Assembly: GCA_910575005.1 (NCBI GenBank)
Contig: CAJTCL010000008.1
Span: forward strand, 14,277-78,276
DNA: 64,000 nucleotides
From: Lachnospiraceae bacterium
GTDB lineage: Bacteria > Bacillota > Clostridia > Lachnospirales > Lachnospiraceae
Direction: 5' to 3'
In this document: positions 44,744 through 52,970 of the stretch, one piece after another
Layout of the letters: each line of letters opens with the position of its first letter
Numbering within the stretch: position 1 is the stretch's first letter
Notes under the pieces: generated by a model
What the model was told of the DNA's origin: nothing
The model's database searches: none
The model's input: the letters and a program-made list of their open reading frames with translations, nothing else
Made by a program: the position numbers and the translations under genes

Positions 44744-45823
44744 ATGAAAAAAGAAACTATAAAACAACTGTTACATGATTCACTGATCACTGTCGGACTA
44801 TTGGCATTGACTACTGGACTGACTTTCCTTTTGTTTAACCATATTTCTGATAATCCCACAAATATCGCCTTGTTTTATATTGTTGGCATCATTACTGTTG
44901 CCAGGTACACCAATGGATATTTTTTTGGCATTCTCTCCTCTGTCATTGGTATTCTCTGTATCAACTGTTTTTTTACCTACCCCTATTTTAATATAGACTT
45001 TTCGCTCTCAGATTATCCCTTTCGTTTTCTGTGTATGCTGACTTTATCCTTAATCACCAGCACCACCACCTCTCACATGAAACGTCAGACGCAGGCACTT
45101 GCCTCCCATGAAAAACAACTCTTAGAAGCAGAGAAAGAAAAAATGCGTGCCAATCTTCTGCGTGCAATCTCCCATGACCTGCGTACTCCTCTGACCAGCA
45201 TCTTAGGCGCCAGCGCTTCTATGGAAGAACACTGGGAAAATTATGAAGCCAATGAACGTGAAGAATTACTCCGCAACATCCATGATGACGCAAGTTGGCT
45301 CTTAAATATGGTGGAAAATCTTCTCTCCATTACCCATATTCAGACTGAAGATTCTAAGCTGAATACCACACCAGAAATTGTAGATGAAGTGGTTGCAGAA
45401 TCTGTCACCCGTCTCAAAAAACGCATCCCAGACGCCGAAATCCATGTAACACTGCCCACGGAAATCCTTATGATTCCAATGGATGCCATGCTGATTGAAC
45501 AAGTCTTAATCAATTTGGTGGAAAATGCCTTTCTCCACTCACACACCAAACGTCCTGTGGAGTTAATTGTTGAAGAACAGACCGAAAATGTTTGCTTTCG
45601 CGTGATCGACTATGGAATCGGACTAGACGAAAACTATCAGGAACATATCTTTGACGGAACTTACTCTGCCGCTGCATCTTCTGACGTTCACAAAGGATTT
45701 GGTATTGGACTTTCCATCTGCCACAGCATTATCATGGCACATCACGGTACCATCCTGGCAAGAAATCATAGCAACGGGACAGAATTTTTATTTACCTTAC
45801 CAAAGGAGGAAATCCATGAATAA
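44744..45823 (+). CDS. KdpD-like sensor histidine kinase (C-terminal half type, DUF4118)
   Basis: A 359-residue kinase. Four membrane segments (about residues 13-32, 41-58, 62-80 and 93-108) form the DUF4118 domain typical of KdpD. A coiled linker is followed by the dimerisation domain with His144 (AISHDLRTPLTSILG) and an ATPase domain (NLVENAFLHS, GIGL and GFGIGLSICHSII). The large N-terminal KdpD and Usp domains that sense potassium or cyclic di-AMP in full KdpD are absent. It overlaps its regulator gene by 8 bases. No kdpFABC transporter genes follow, so the target is elsewhere or different. Confidence 0.88.
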   Translation: MKKETIKQLLHDSLITVGLLALTTGLTFLLFNHISDNPTNIALFYIVGIITVARYTNGYFFGILSSVIGILCINCFFTYPYFNIDFSLSDYPFRFLCMLTLSLITSTTTSHMKRQTQALASHEKQLLEAEKEKMRANLLRAISHDLRTPLTSILGASASMEEHWENYEANEREELLRNIHDDASWLLNMVENLLSITHIQTEDSKLNTTPEIVDEVVAESVTRLKKRIPDAEIHVTLPTEILMIPMDAMLIEQVLINLVENAFLHSHTKRPVELIVEEQTENVCFRVIDYGIGLDENYQEHIFDGTYSAAASSDVHKGFGIGLSICHSIIMAHHGTILARNHSNGTEFLFTLPKEEIHE

Positions 45824-46526
45824 ATTTAGCATCTTAATTATCGAAGACGAGAAAAATATCTGTGACTTTATCTCCAAAACACTGACCTCCCACGGCTACC
45901 GGGTAAACTGTGCCACCACTGGAAAAGAAGCGCTCTCCCTAGCCTCCTCACTTTGTCCAGATATATTTCTGCTGGATCTTGGACTGCCAGATATGGATGG
46001 CATGGAAGTGATTTATCAAATCCGCCGCTGGTCTGGCCGCCCTATTATTGTAGTTTCTGCCCGCACTCAGGAGACGGACAAAGTACGCGCCCTGGATGCC
46101 GGCGCTGATGACTATCTCACAAAGCCTTTTGGAACTTCAGAATTGATGGCACGCATTCGCGCTTCCCTGCGCCATAGTAACCGTCTAAACAACGATCACG
46201 GTCTGCCACTGCATCCCTACCGGGCAAAAGAGCTTAAAATTGATTTTTTCAAACGCACAATCACCATAAAAGGCGAACCTGTACATTTAACTCCAATTGA
46301 ATATAAAATCGTTGCTTTTCTTGCCCAAAACTCTGGTAAAGTAATGACTTATTCGGCAGTCATGAATAATGTTTGGGGACCTTATGCTGAATCTGATAAC
46401 AAAATTCTTCGTGTAAATATGGCTAATATACGCAGAAAACTAGAAACAAATCCAGCAGAACCCGTCTATATTTTCACAGAAGTAGGTGTAGGCTATCGGA
46501 TGGCTGATGACGAAGATAATCTATAA
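45816..46526 (+). CDS. KdpE-like response regulator (OmpR family)
   Basis: A 236-residue regulator from ATG 45816 (MNKFSILIIEDEKN), with AAAGGAGGAAA upstream. The receiver has Asp54 (FLLDLGLPDMDG), Thr/Ser and Lys switch residues (VVSART, LTKPF), and the C-terminal winged helix (LTPIEYKIVAFLAQNSGKVM and YIFTEVGVGYRM) binds DNA. It is paired with the kinase upstream. Similarity is to KdpE, which controls potassium uptake; here the regulon is unknown. Confidence 0.92.
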   Translation: MNKFSILIIEDEKNICDFISKTLTSHGYRVNCATTGKEALSLASSLCPDIFLLDLGLPDMDGMEVIYQIRRWSGRPIIVVSARTQETDKVRALDAGADDYLTKPFGTSELMARIRASLRHSNRLNNDHGLPLHPYRAKELKIDFFKRTITIKGEPVHLTPIEYKIVAFLAQNSGKVMTYSAVMNNVWGPYAESDNKILRVNMANIRRKLETNPAEPVYIFTEVGVGYRMADDEDNL

Positions 46527-46592
46527 ATATTTGCAGATTACATACAAAAGACCATATTTTTTCTAAAAAATCAATTCCGGCCAATATGAAAA

Positions 46593-46622
46593 CCGCCCCA
46601 GTGAAGCCAAACACTGGGGCGG
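46593..46622 (+). terminator. Hairpin after the KdpDE-like pair
   Basis: CCGCCCCAGTG and CACTGGGGCGG form a perfect 11-bp GC-rich stem with an 8-base loop, 66 bases after the regulator stop. There is no clear T run. The surrounding 247-bp gap holds nothing else that I can name. Confidence 0.65.
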
Positions 46623-46773
46623 AACGCAAACCAACTCAAATTAGGGGAAAAAGCTGATTTGCTCGAGCTGTGACTATATTGTAACATTCAAACTGGTAAT
46701 CGTCAATAGAAACTATATTTTTTATATGTTCTAATTGTCCTTATCGACAAAAAACGACTTGCCACAGCATACC

Positions 46774-47937
46774 TTATTCTTTGTTTTTCAATATATTCTT
46801 TGCCTTTCTGTAACCTCGAGCAATCAGACTGTCACTCGTCCCCAAAATATTCTCACTATTTTCTATTCTGGCAATTTGCTTTTTCATCTGATTGACCTTT
46901 TGGGTCAGATTACTGATCTTCTTCTCCTGTGCACAAAACATTTCCACCATAAAGATAAAGAGATCTTGGTACATCTCATCATGATTGACTTCCCAAACAG
47001 GCAGCTTTGGAATAGGCTCACGGAACAATATTCCATCTTTTCTGCCCAGAAATTCCCTTGCTGTCCTGGCATTGCTCTCTTCATATCTCTTAAGAAAATC
47101 CATCTGTTCTTCATAAGTAAACATGTTGGTTTTACCCTCAGGATTATGCTCTAAATGATGATCACTGGCATATGTCATGGGCATTCTCATAAAATTTTCC
47201 ATTTTCTGATATTCCTTAATACCATTTAAGAGCCGTTTCATCTCCACAAAATTGCCAGCCAGTCCATGATTTAAAGTTTCTTCCGGCATTCTAAACTCAT
47301 CATTTAATTCAACACCCAATGTCTCTAAATAATCCGATATTAAATTATGTTCTACCCCTCCAAATTGGCCATTTTCATATACCCGCACCAATATATTTTC
47401 TTTCCCTACGAAACTTGCAATCTTCTGTAGCTGTTCATAATAGTCCAGTGGAAAATATGCAAACATCTCCTCCTGGAAATACGTCTGAAAATCCTCTGTA
47501 ATCCCAGGTAATCCCTTAACCTTCTGATTCCAAAGTGACTGTATTATGCTGTCCTGCCTGCGCAGATACACGACAACCTTCAAGGTACAATTAATCTTTT
47601 GAAATTCATTGCAAGCATCCTGCCAAAAGTTTTCGATATTATTGCACTGATACCAGATAATCTCATCCGACAACACTATATTATCATACTCTTTTGCCAG
47701 TTCTCCCAAAATCCGATAAGCGTCCTGTTTTTTTTGTCTCTCTTCTTCCATATCACTGGAATGATAAACCAAAAAATGTGCATTTCTATTTTTATAAAAA
47801 GCATCCGACATCCCTAATTCCATATATGGATAACTATAACTCTGTTTTTTTAAAACATCCTCATTAGCCCTCATAAAATACTGGAGAGAGGTTGTCCCTG
47901 TTTTCTGAGTTCCTATACATAAATACACTGTTGCCAT
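46774..47937 (-). CDS. Sulfotransferase-family protein
   Basis: A 387-residue protein from ATG 47937 (MATVYLCIGTQKTGTTSLQY), with AGGAGG upstream. GTQKTGTTSLQ is the 5'-phosphosulfate-binding loop of PAPS-dependent sulfotransferases, and VVVYLRRQDSIIQSLWNQ matches the 3'-phosphate-binding strand and helix with Arg and Ser. The C-terminal 60 residues form a coiled coil (KKISNLTQKVNQMKKQIARI). Such enzymes add sulfate to glycans, lipids or capsules. It is monocistronic and close to a CapA-like gene and galU, which hints at a surface polysaccharide substrate. PAPS supply genes are not in the window. Confidence 0.8.
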   Translation of the reverse strand: MATVYLCIGTQKTGTTSLQYFMRANEDVLKKQSYSYPYMELGMSDAFYKNRNAHFLVYHSSDMEEERQKKQDAYRILGELAKEYDNIVLSDEIIWYQCNNIENFWQDACNEFQKINCTLKVVVYLRRQDSIIQSLWNQKVKGLPGITEDFQTYFQEEMFAYFPLDYYEQLQKIASFVGKENILVRVYENGQFGGVEHNLISDYLETLGVELNDEFRMPEETLNHGLAGNFVEMKRLLNGIKEYQKMENFMRMPMTYASDHHLEHNPEGKTNMFTYEEQMDFLKRYEESNARTAREFLGRKDGILFREPIPKLPVWEVNHDEMYQDLFIFMVEMFCAQEKKISNLTQKVNQMKKQIARIENSENILGTSDSLIARGYRKAKNILKNKE

Positions 47938-48152
47938 ATTTTCATCCTCCTGAATATTTCTCATTATCGACCTTCTATAAAAATAAATCTTTCGCTTTTA
48001 TTATTAACAATGACTATTATGCATTTCATTTTTGATGGAAATTTGAATTCCCCAAAAAATAATATACAATCTTCTTTTTATATATAAAATGTAAAATATA
48101 GGCAATTATTCCCCTCCATTTTTGTTTAAAAGGGCTATAAAATATGATCTTT

Positions 48153-49427
48153 TTATTTCGGCCGCACTGTGCCGTCTGCGTCAACCATCACATCAAAAGA
48201 CAGATCCTCGATCTGAAGAAATAATTCCGCCGCTGCATCAGTGTCCATCTCCTGCGTCAAGGCGCCAGAGGCATATGCTGGAATAATCTTTAAGACAACC
48301 TCATTTTGCAATGTCACCCGCACTCTTAGTAACACCGTAGAAATAATTTCCTGACTAAAGATATAATTTCCAAGACTATATACAATAGGTTTGTCATTAT
48401 AATACTCAATTCCCTGTAAAACATGCGGATGCGCTCCTATTACCAGGTCCGCACCAGCATCAATATATTGATAGGCAAGCTGCCGTTGATATTCCTCTGG
48501 TGTGTTGGATTTCTCAATTCCCCAGTGCACATACACAGTCAAAAAATCACACTGCTTCTTTGCCTCCTCAATGGCCTGACACAATAGTGCACTGTCATAG
48601 GTACATAAAATGCCTGGCTGCCGATTTTCCACATTCCAGTCAACCTCTGGAATCACTCTAGATGCTGCCAAAAATCCAAATCTGCGCTGTCTTGCCTCTA
48701 TAATGCTGGGCTGCATAGCACGCGCCTGGTCTGCCCCTGCTCCAACATAGTCTATACCTGCTGTCTCTAATGCCGTAAACGTATCTGTCAAAGCCTCAGT
48801 TCCATAGTCTAGGGCATGGTTATTGGCAAGTCCTACAACATCAATCCCCATCTCTGTCAACATCTTTGTATACGTTGGATCAACACGAAAATTAAATTGT
48901 TTACCTGCCACTTTGGTTCCCCCAGAAGAAATAGGAAATTCCTGATTTGCTATTGTGATATCTGCCTGCTGCATTTCTGTAAGAAGCGTTTCAGCAACCA
49001 CGCCCTCTATTCCATTACTATCATAATTATTCTGGACATAGGAACTTAAGTAAATATCACCTGCAAATATCAGTATCGCTTCTTCCGTTAGCTGCGACTG
49101 TCCTTCTATATCTGAGTTCTGTCTCTGCTGTTCTTCTGCTGTTGGCTTATCTGCCTTACTATGATCCCCTGGTGCCAGCTCATCTGTTTCTATATGATCT
49201 TCTGGTTGCGGCTCACCTGTCTGTGCATGATCTTCTGCCAGATCTACGCTCTTTTCCTCAGAAGCGGTATATATTTTTTGTCCTTGTGCAGACTGTGTGA
49301 CTGTTTCTGTGTATTCTACAATATCTTCTTCCCTCTGCTCTGGATCAAACACCCAAAAATATAATCCTATTCCCACCAACAGCACCACAGCCAATGAAAC
49401 CATCGTCACTCTGATATTTCTTTTCAC
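48153..49427 (-). CDS. CapA-family metallophosphatase-like membrane protein
   Basis: A 424-residue protein. I set the start at GTG 49427 (KRNIRVTMVSLA), because AGGAGGTG lies just upstream. One membrane segment (about residues 6-26) is followed by a low-complexity linker with repeated EDH/GDH units (about 45-105) and a CapA/PGA_cap-type phosphoesterase domain: FAGDIYLSSY, TIANQEFPI, VVGLANNHALDYG and VIGAHPHVLQG supply the metal ligands. CapA proteins take part in poly-gamma-glutamate or capsule synthesis, but many homologues have no polyglutamate genes near, as here. It is located on the outer face. The exact substrate is unknown. Confidence 0.85.
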   Translation of the reverse strand: MKRNIRVTMVSLAVVLLVGIGLYFWVFDPEQREEDIVEYTETVTQSAQGQKIYTASEEKSVDLAEDHAQTGEPQPEDHIETDELAPGDHSKADKPTAEEQQRQNSDIEGQSQLTEEAILIFAGDIYLSSYVQNNYDSNGIEGVVAETLLTEMQQADITIANQEFPISSGGTKVAGKQFNFRVDPTYTKMLTEMGIDVVGLANNHALDYGTEALTDTFTALETAGIDYVGAGADQARAMQPSIIEARQRRFGFLAASRVIPEVDWNVENRQPGILCTYDSALLCQAIEEAKKQCDFLTVYVHWGIEKSNTPEEYQRQLAYQYIDAGADLVIGAHPHVLQGIEYYNDKPIVYSLGNYIFSQEIISTVLLRVRVTLQNEVVLKIIPAYASGALTQEMDTDAAAELFLQIEDLSFDVMVDADGTVRPK

Positions 49428-49508
49428 CCATGCACCTCCTGCTGATTTTCTGTTTATCAAACGCACTTTATATATGTCTGTGCACATAGAATCTGTCTCA
49501 TTATACCA

Positions 49509-49537
49509 TTGATTTTTACCAAGAGCAATGATATAAT
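49509..49537 (+). promoter_or_regulatory. Promoter of the small membrane protein gene
   Basis: TTGATT (49509-49514), 17-bp spacer, TATAAT (49532-49537), followed by a leader of about 53 bases. Confidence 0.75.
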
Positions 49538-49596
49538 AGGACAGGTATTATGTACATTTGCAGGGTACAGAAACATTATTAAAAGGAGGTTTTTTT

Positions 49597-50058
49597 GTGG
49601 CAACATGGCAAATCGTATTGATCGTAATTGCTGTTATTCTGTTAGCGGCAATCATCGCGCTTTACATACTAGGCAAAAAATCACAGAAGAAAAAAGAAGA
49701 ACAAGATGCACAGATTGCTGCGTCTGCACAGACTGTCTCAATGCTGATTATTGATAAAAAGCAAATGAAATTAAAAGACGCTGGCCTTCCTGCTGCTGTT
49801 TTAGAGCAGACACCTAAATTATTGCGACGCTCTAAAATGCCGATTGTAAAGGCTAAAGTAGGACTCAAAATTATGACCTTCCTCTGTGATGGCGCCATCT
49901 TCGACAGCATTCCTACCAAAAAGGAAGTAAAAGCTGTGGTCAGCGGCCTTTATATTACCAGTGTCAAGGGAATCCGCGCTTCCAACGAACCGACCCCTAA
50001 AAAATCAAAATTCTGGGATAAATTCTGGAAATTAAAAAAAGAACGTGAATCGAAATAA
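49597..50058 (+). CDS. Single-span membrane protein with basic tail, unknown function
   Basis: A 153-residue protein. The start is GTG 49597, with AAAGGAGG seven bases upstream. One membrane segment (residues 4-24, WQIVLIVIAVILLAAIIALYI) is followed by a charged cytoplasmic domain: KSQKKKEEQDAQI, then a small conserved-looking domain (SMLIIDKKQMKLKDAGLPAAV, PIVKAKVGLKIMTFLCDGAIF, VKAVVSGLYITSVKG) and a Lys/Trp-rich end (KSKFWDKFWKLKKER). It has its own promoter and a shared terminator with galU. I do not recognise a named family, although such proteins recur in Lachnospiraceae. Confidence 0.7.
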   Translation: MATWQIVLIVIAVILLAAIIALYILGKKSQKKKEEQDAQIAASAQTVSMLIIDKKQMKLKDAGLPAAVLEQTPKLLRRSKMPIVKAKVGLKIMTFLCDGAIFDSIPTKKEVKAVVSGLYITSVKGIRASNEPTPKKSKFWDKFWKLKKERESK

Positions 50059-50160
50059 TTCTGGAATATTAAATGACAGGCGCAAACGGGTTATGAATCC
50101 ATAAACTTGTCTTTGCAAACTGCACATATTAGGAATAATCATAAACTTTCCTAAATATAT

Positions 50161-50211
50161 AAAAATATCCTCAATGGACATTATATTATCTTGTCCATTG
50201 AGGATATTTTT
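50161..50211. terminator. Shared bidirectional terminator with 20-bp arms
   Basis: AAAAATATCCTCAATGGACA and its exact complement TGTCCATTGAGGATATTTTT flank an 11-base loop. It serves the plus-strand membrane protein gene and the minus-strand galU. Confidence 0.9.
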
Positions 50212-50224
50212 TACTCAATTTCAT

Positions 50225-51118
50225 TTAATCATACTGCAGCATTTCATCCATGTTATCATGCAGTCTCTGTAAATATTCTTTCATATCTTCACGCAATTCT
50301 TCTCTGCGCAGTGCAAACTCAATATTTGCCTGAATAAATCCAGTTTTACTGCCCACATCATAACGGCGTCCCTTAAAATCATAGGCATACATTGCCTGCT
50401 CCTTCGCAAGCCGCCTTAGAGCATCAGTCAACTGGATTTCTCCTCCTTTTCCGGCATCCTGCGTCTCCAGAAAACGGAAAATTTCGGGTGTGATAATATA
50501 ACGCCCTAACACTGCAACATTGGAAGGCGCCTCCTCCAAAGAAGGCTTTTCCACCATATCATTTACCTTGTATACGCGATCATCCACTTGTTTTCCGGCA
50601 ATAATTCCATACTTATCAACCACTTCATGTGCTACTGTCTGTACTCCTAAAATAGAAGTCTGATATTCTCGAAAGATATCCAGCATCTGCCCCAAACAGG
50701 GTTGTTTGGACACTACCACATCATCTCCCAGCAAAACGGCAAATGGCTCGTCCCCAATAAAATGCTGTGCTGCAAGAATCGCATGTCCCAATCCTCTTGG
50801 TTCTTTTTGGCGGATATAGTGAATATTAGCCATCTCAGATATATCTCTCACCATATCCAGCATTTCTTGTTTGTTACTCTTTTCCAGCTCTAGCTCTAAT
50901 TCAATCGAACGGTCAAAATGGTCTTCAATCGAACGCTTATTACGTCCAGTGACCACAATAATATCCTGAATACCGGCCTCCACAGCCTCCTCAATAATAT
51001 ACTGAATCGTAGGCTTATCCACAATTGGCAGCATTTCCTTAGGCTGTGCCTTCGTTGCAGGCAGAAACCTTGTCCCCAATCCCGCTGCAGGAATAATTGC
51101 TTTTCTGACATTCATCAT
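50225..51118 (-). CDS. galU: UTP-glucose-1-phosphate uridylyltransferase
   Basis: A 297-residue nucleotidyltransferase. The signature AAGLGTRFLPATKAQPKEML (residues 11-30), VDKPTIQYIIEEAVEAG, LLGDDVVVSK and EKPSLEEAPSNVAVLGRYI are intact. It makes UDP-glucose for surface polysaccharides, glycolipids and galactose use. The start at ATG 51118 has GAGGAG upstream; the next codon is also ATG. It is likely transcribed with the DUF1934 gene 40 bases upstream and murI. Confidence 0.96.
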   Translation of the reverse strand: MMNVRKAIIPAAGLGTRFLPATKAQPKEMLPIVDKPTIQYIIEEAVEAGIQDIIVVTGRNKRSIEDHFDRSIELELELEKSNKQEMLDMVRDISEMANIHYIRQKEPRGLGHAILAAQHFIGDEPFAVLLGDDVVVSKQPCLGQMLDIFREYQTSILGVQTVAHEVVDKYGIIAGKQVDDRVYKVNDMVEKPSLEEAPSNVAVLGRYIITPEIFRFLETQDAGKGGEIQLTDALRRLAKEQAMYAYDFKGRRYDVGSKTGFIQANIEFALRREELREDMKEYLQRLHDNMDEMLQYD

Positions 51119-51158
51119 ATTTTCTTCTCCTCTAACTGATCTGCAACACTTGCTCTGA

Positions 51159-51611
51159 TTAAGAAAGCGTAAAATTTCCTGACTCTTTTGACTGAATGCT
51201 CATAGTAATTGAACAATCTGCCAAGTGTTCATAATTCACTTCCAGATTATATTTTATCTTGACGTCAATATGGGATTCTGTCTCTGCAATATCAACACTC
51301 TTGGCATCAATGCCTATCAAAAGACTTCCAAATGGTGTATTGTAATAAGATACATTTTTCTTATTTTTCTCAAATACCATATGAACATTGGAGATCCCCT
51401 TCTTGGTGATATCCAAAGAATCCTCTGTGAGCTTGATGATATTTTTGGTATTGCCGTCAAAGCCTTCCATAACCTCATCATACAAAATATAATGTTTTCC
51501 ATTTTTCTTGTAATAATCTCCAGCCGTAATCATCTCTACTGGCTCTATATCTTCCTCATCCTTTGCTGCAAACTGCAGTCCGCTGATAGATAGCAATACA
51601 TCTTTCGTCAT
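51159..51611 (-). CDS. DUF1934 (YwiB-like) beta-barrel protein
   Basis: A 150-residue, beta-rich protein: VLLSISGLQF, ITAGDYYKKNGKHYILYDEV, NIIKLTEDSLDITKKG, VFEKNKKNVSYYNTPFGSL and a final SHIDVKIKYNLEVNYE. The order fits DUF1934, a lipocalin/streptavidin-like barrel of unknown function represented by Bacillus YwiB. It is cytoplasmic. It begins two bases after murI ends, so the two genes are co-transcribed. Firmicutes often keep it near cell-wall or arginyl-tRNA synthetase genes. Confidence 0.85.
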   Translation of the reverse strand: MTKDVLLSISGLQFAAKDEEDIEPVEMITAGDYYKKNGKHYILYDEVMEGFDGNTKNIIKLTEDSLDITKKGISNVHMVFEKNKKNVSYYNTPFGSLLIGIDAKSVDIAETESHIDVKIKYNLEVNYEHLADCSITMSIQSKESGNFTLS

Positions 51612-51613
51612 AT

Positions 51614-52444
51614 TTACTCCTCAATATGTATTAATTGGGCCTCCTCTATTTCACACGGCAAAATAGAATTGGCAAAGTTTTTAAACTTCTCAGCCGCGTC
51701 ACTGACATAAAATTGATACATCGGTTCTCTGCTCTGTCCACCGTCATTAGAAAGCTGGTGCTGCTCTAACAGACGTTTCAATCCCTGTGCTGTCTCATAG
51801 GCGGGATTGACCAGACTGACCTTGCCCCCCATAATCTCCTGAATCATAGAACGCAGCAAAGGGTAATGTGTACATCCCAGAATCAAAGTATCGATATCTG
51901 ACTCTTGAAAAGAAGCCAGATACCGCTTCGCCACTTCGACTGTCACAGAATCCTTGAGCCATCCCTCTTCCACCAAAGGGACAAACAGCGGACAAGCCTT
52001 TCCCAACACCACTGCCTGTGGATTATGCCTGTGTATCATTTCTGTATAAATTTGGCTCCCCACTGTTCCCTCAGTCCCAATCACACCAATGTGTCCATTT
52101 TCCGTAAGTTCTGCTGCCACTTTAGCTCCTGGCTTTACCACACCGATAATGGGCATCTTCATTTCTGGGCGAATCTTCTCTAATGCAAATGCACTGGCCG
52201 TGTTACACGCTACCACAATGGCCTTCACCCCTTTAGATTCCAGGAAACGAATAATCTGCCTGGAATAGCGGATAATTGTCTCTCTGGATTTACTGCCGTA
52301 AGGCACCCGCGCCGTATCTCCGAAATAAATGATTCGCTCTCCTGGAAGCTGACGCATAATCTCACGTGCTACTGTCAAACCTCCGACGCCAGAATCAAAT
52401 ACTCCGATTGGAGCATATTTCTTATTCTCATATGGTTGATTCAT
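51614..52444 (-). CDS. murI: Glutamate racemase
   Basis: A 276-residue enzyme from ATG 52444 (MNQPYENKKYAPIGVFDSG), with GGAGA 8 bases upstream; an ATG 10 codons earlier is less suitable. The catalytic pair is Cys80 (VACNTASA) and Cys191 (LGCTHYPLL), with Asp17 (FDSGVGG) and GDTARVPYG. It makes D-glutamate for peptidoglycan. It is the first gene of a murI-DUF1934-galU run. Confidence 0.96.
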   Translation of the reverse strand: MNQPYENKKYAPIGVFDSGVGGLTVAREIMRQLPGERIIYFGDTARVPYGSKSRETIIRYSRQIIRFLESKGVKAIVVACNTASAFALEKIRPEMKMPIIGVVKPGAKVAAELTENGHIGVIGTEGTVGSQIYTEMIHRHNPQAVVLGKACPLFVPLVEEGWLKDSVTVEVAKRYLASFQESDIDTLILGCTHYPLLRSMIQEIMGGKVSLVNPAYETAQGLKRLLEQHQLSNDGGQSREPMYQFYVSDAAEKFKNFANSILPCEIEEAQLIHIEE

Positions 52445-52523
52445 CTCATTTTCTCCACAAAATAGATCATACACATGTATATTACTCGTTTTGCTTTAAA
52501 AATGCAAGTATCATCACAGATTT

Positions 52524-52970
52524 TCAAATATTTCCTATATTAGTTAAGGAAATTTTAACTTCTTTTCCATATAAATCCTTGTAAATATAAAAAAATTTTG
52601 ACTTTTCTTGTTTTACCAGCATATAAAACATTTCACTTGCAGTTATATCAAATTGTGTGTTGCATTGGAATTTACACAAACAGAACTTATCAAAACATTT
52701 GTGATGATTGATCGTTAAGTCTGTGATCTGCTCTGCAATCCATCCATAAACTTGTTGCTGTCCCCCTGTTTGCTGTCCTGCATTCTTATTTGCTCTTAGT
52801 ACACAGAAAAGATATTCCACATAATCCTGCACAAGAATTTCTTCCACAGGGATCATCAGTTTTCTTTTATCAGAGTATCTGACTTTTTCTATCGTCAAAG
52901 CAATGATTTCAGGTAAAATCACAAGCAGATCATCACACTTGGCCATTCTAATACTATATTCACATATCAA
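52524..52970 (-). CDS. Hypothetical protein coupled to the ABC exporter
   Basis: About 148 residues. The frame begins with TTG at 52970, overlapping the permease stop (TTGA); an ATG eight codons in (52946) is an alternative. It contains a helical part (LLVILPEIIALTIEKVRYSD, VEEILVQDYVEYLFCVLRAN), a Gly/Gln linker and a Cys-rich segment (HHKCFDKFCLCKFQCNTQFD). No membrane segment and no known family. The position suggests an accessory or regulator of the exporter. The many Cys/His residues could bind metal. Confidence 0.5.
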   Translation of the reverse strand: MICEYSIRMAKCDDLLVILPEIIALTIEKVRYSDKRKLMIPVEEILVQDYVEYLFCVLRANKNAGQQTGGQQQVYGWIAEQITDLTINHHKCFDKFCLCKFQCNTQFDITASEMFYMLVKQEKSKFFYIYKDLYGKEVKISLTNIGNI

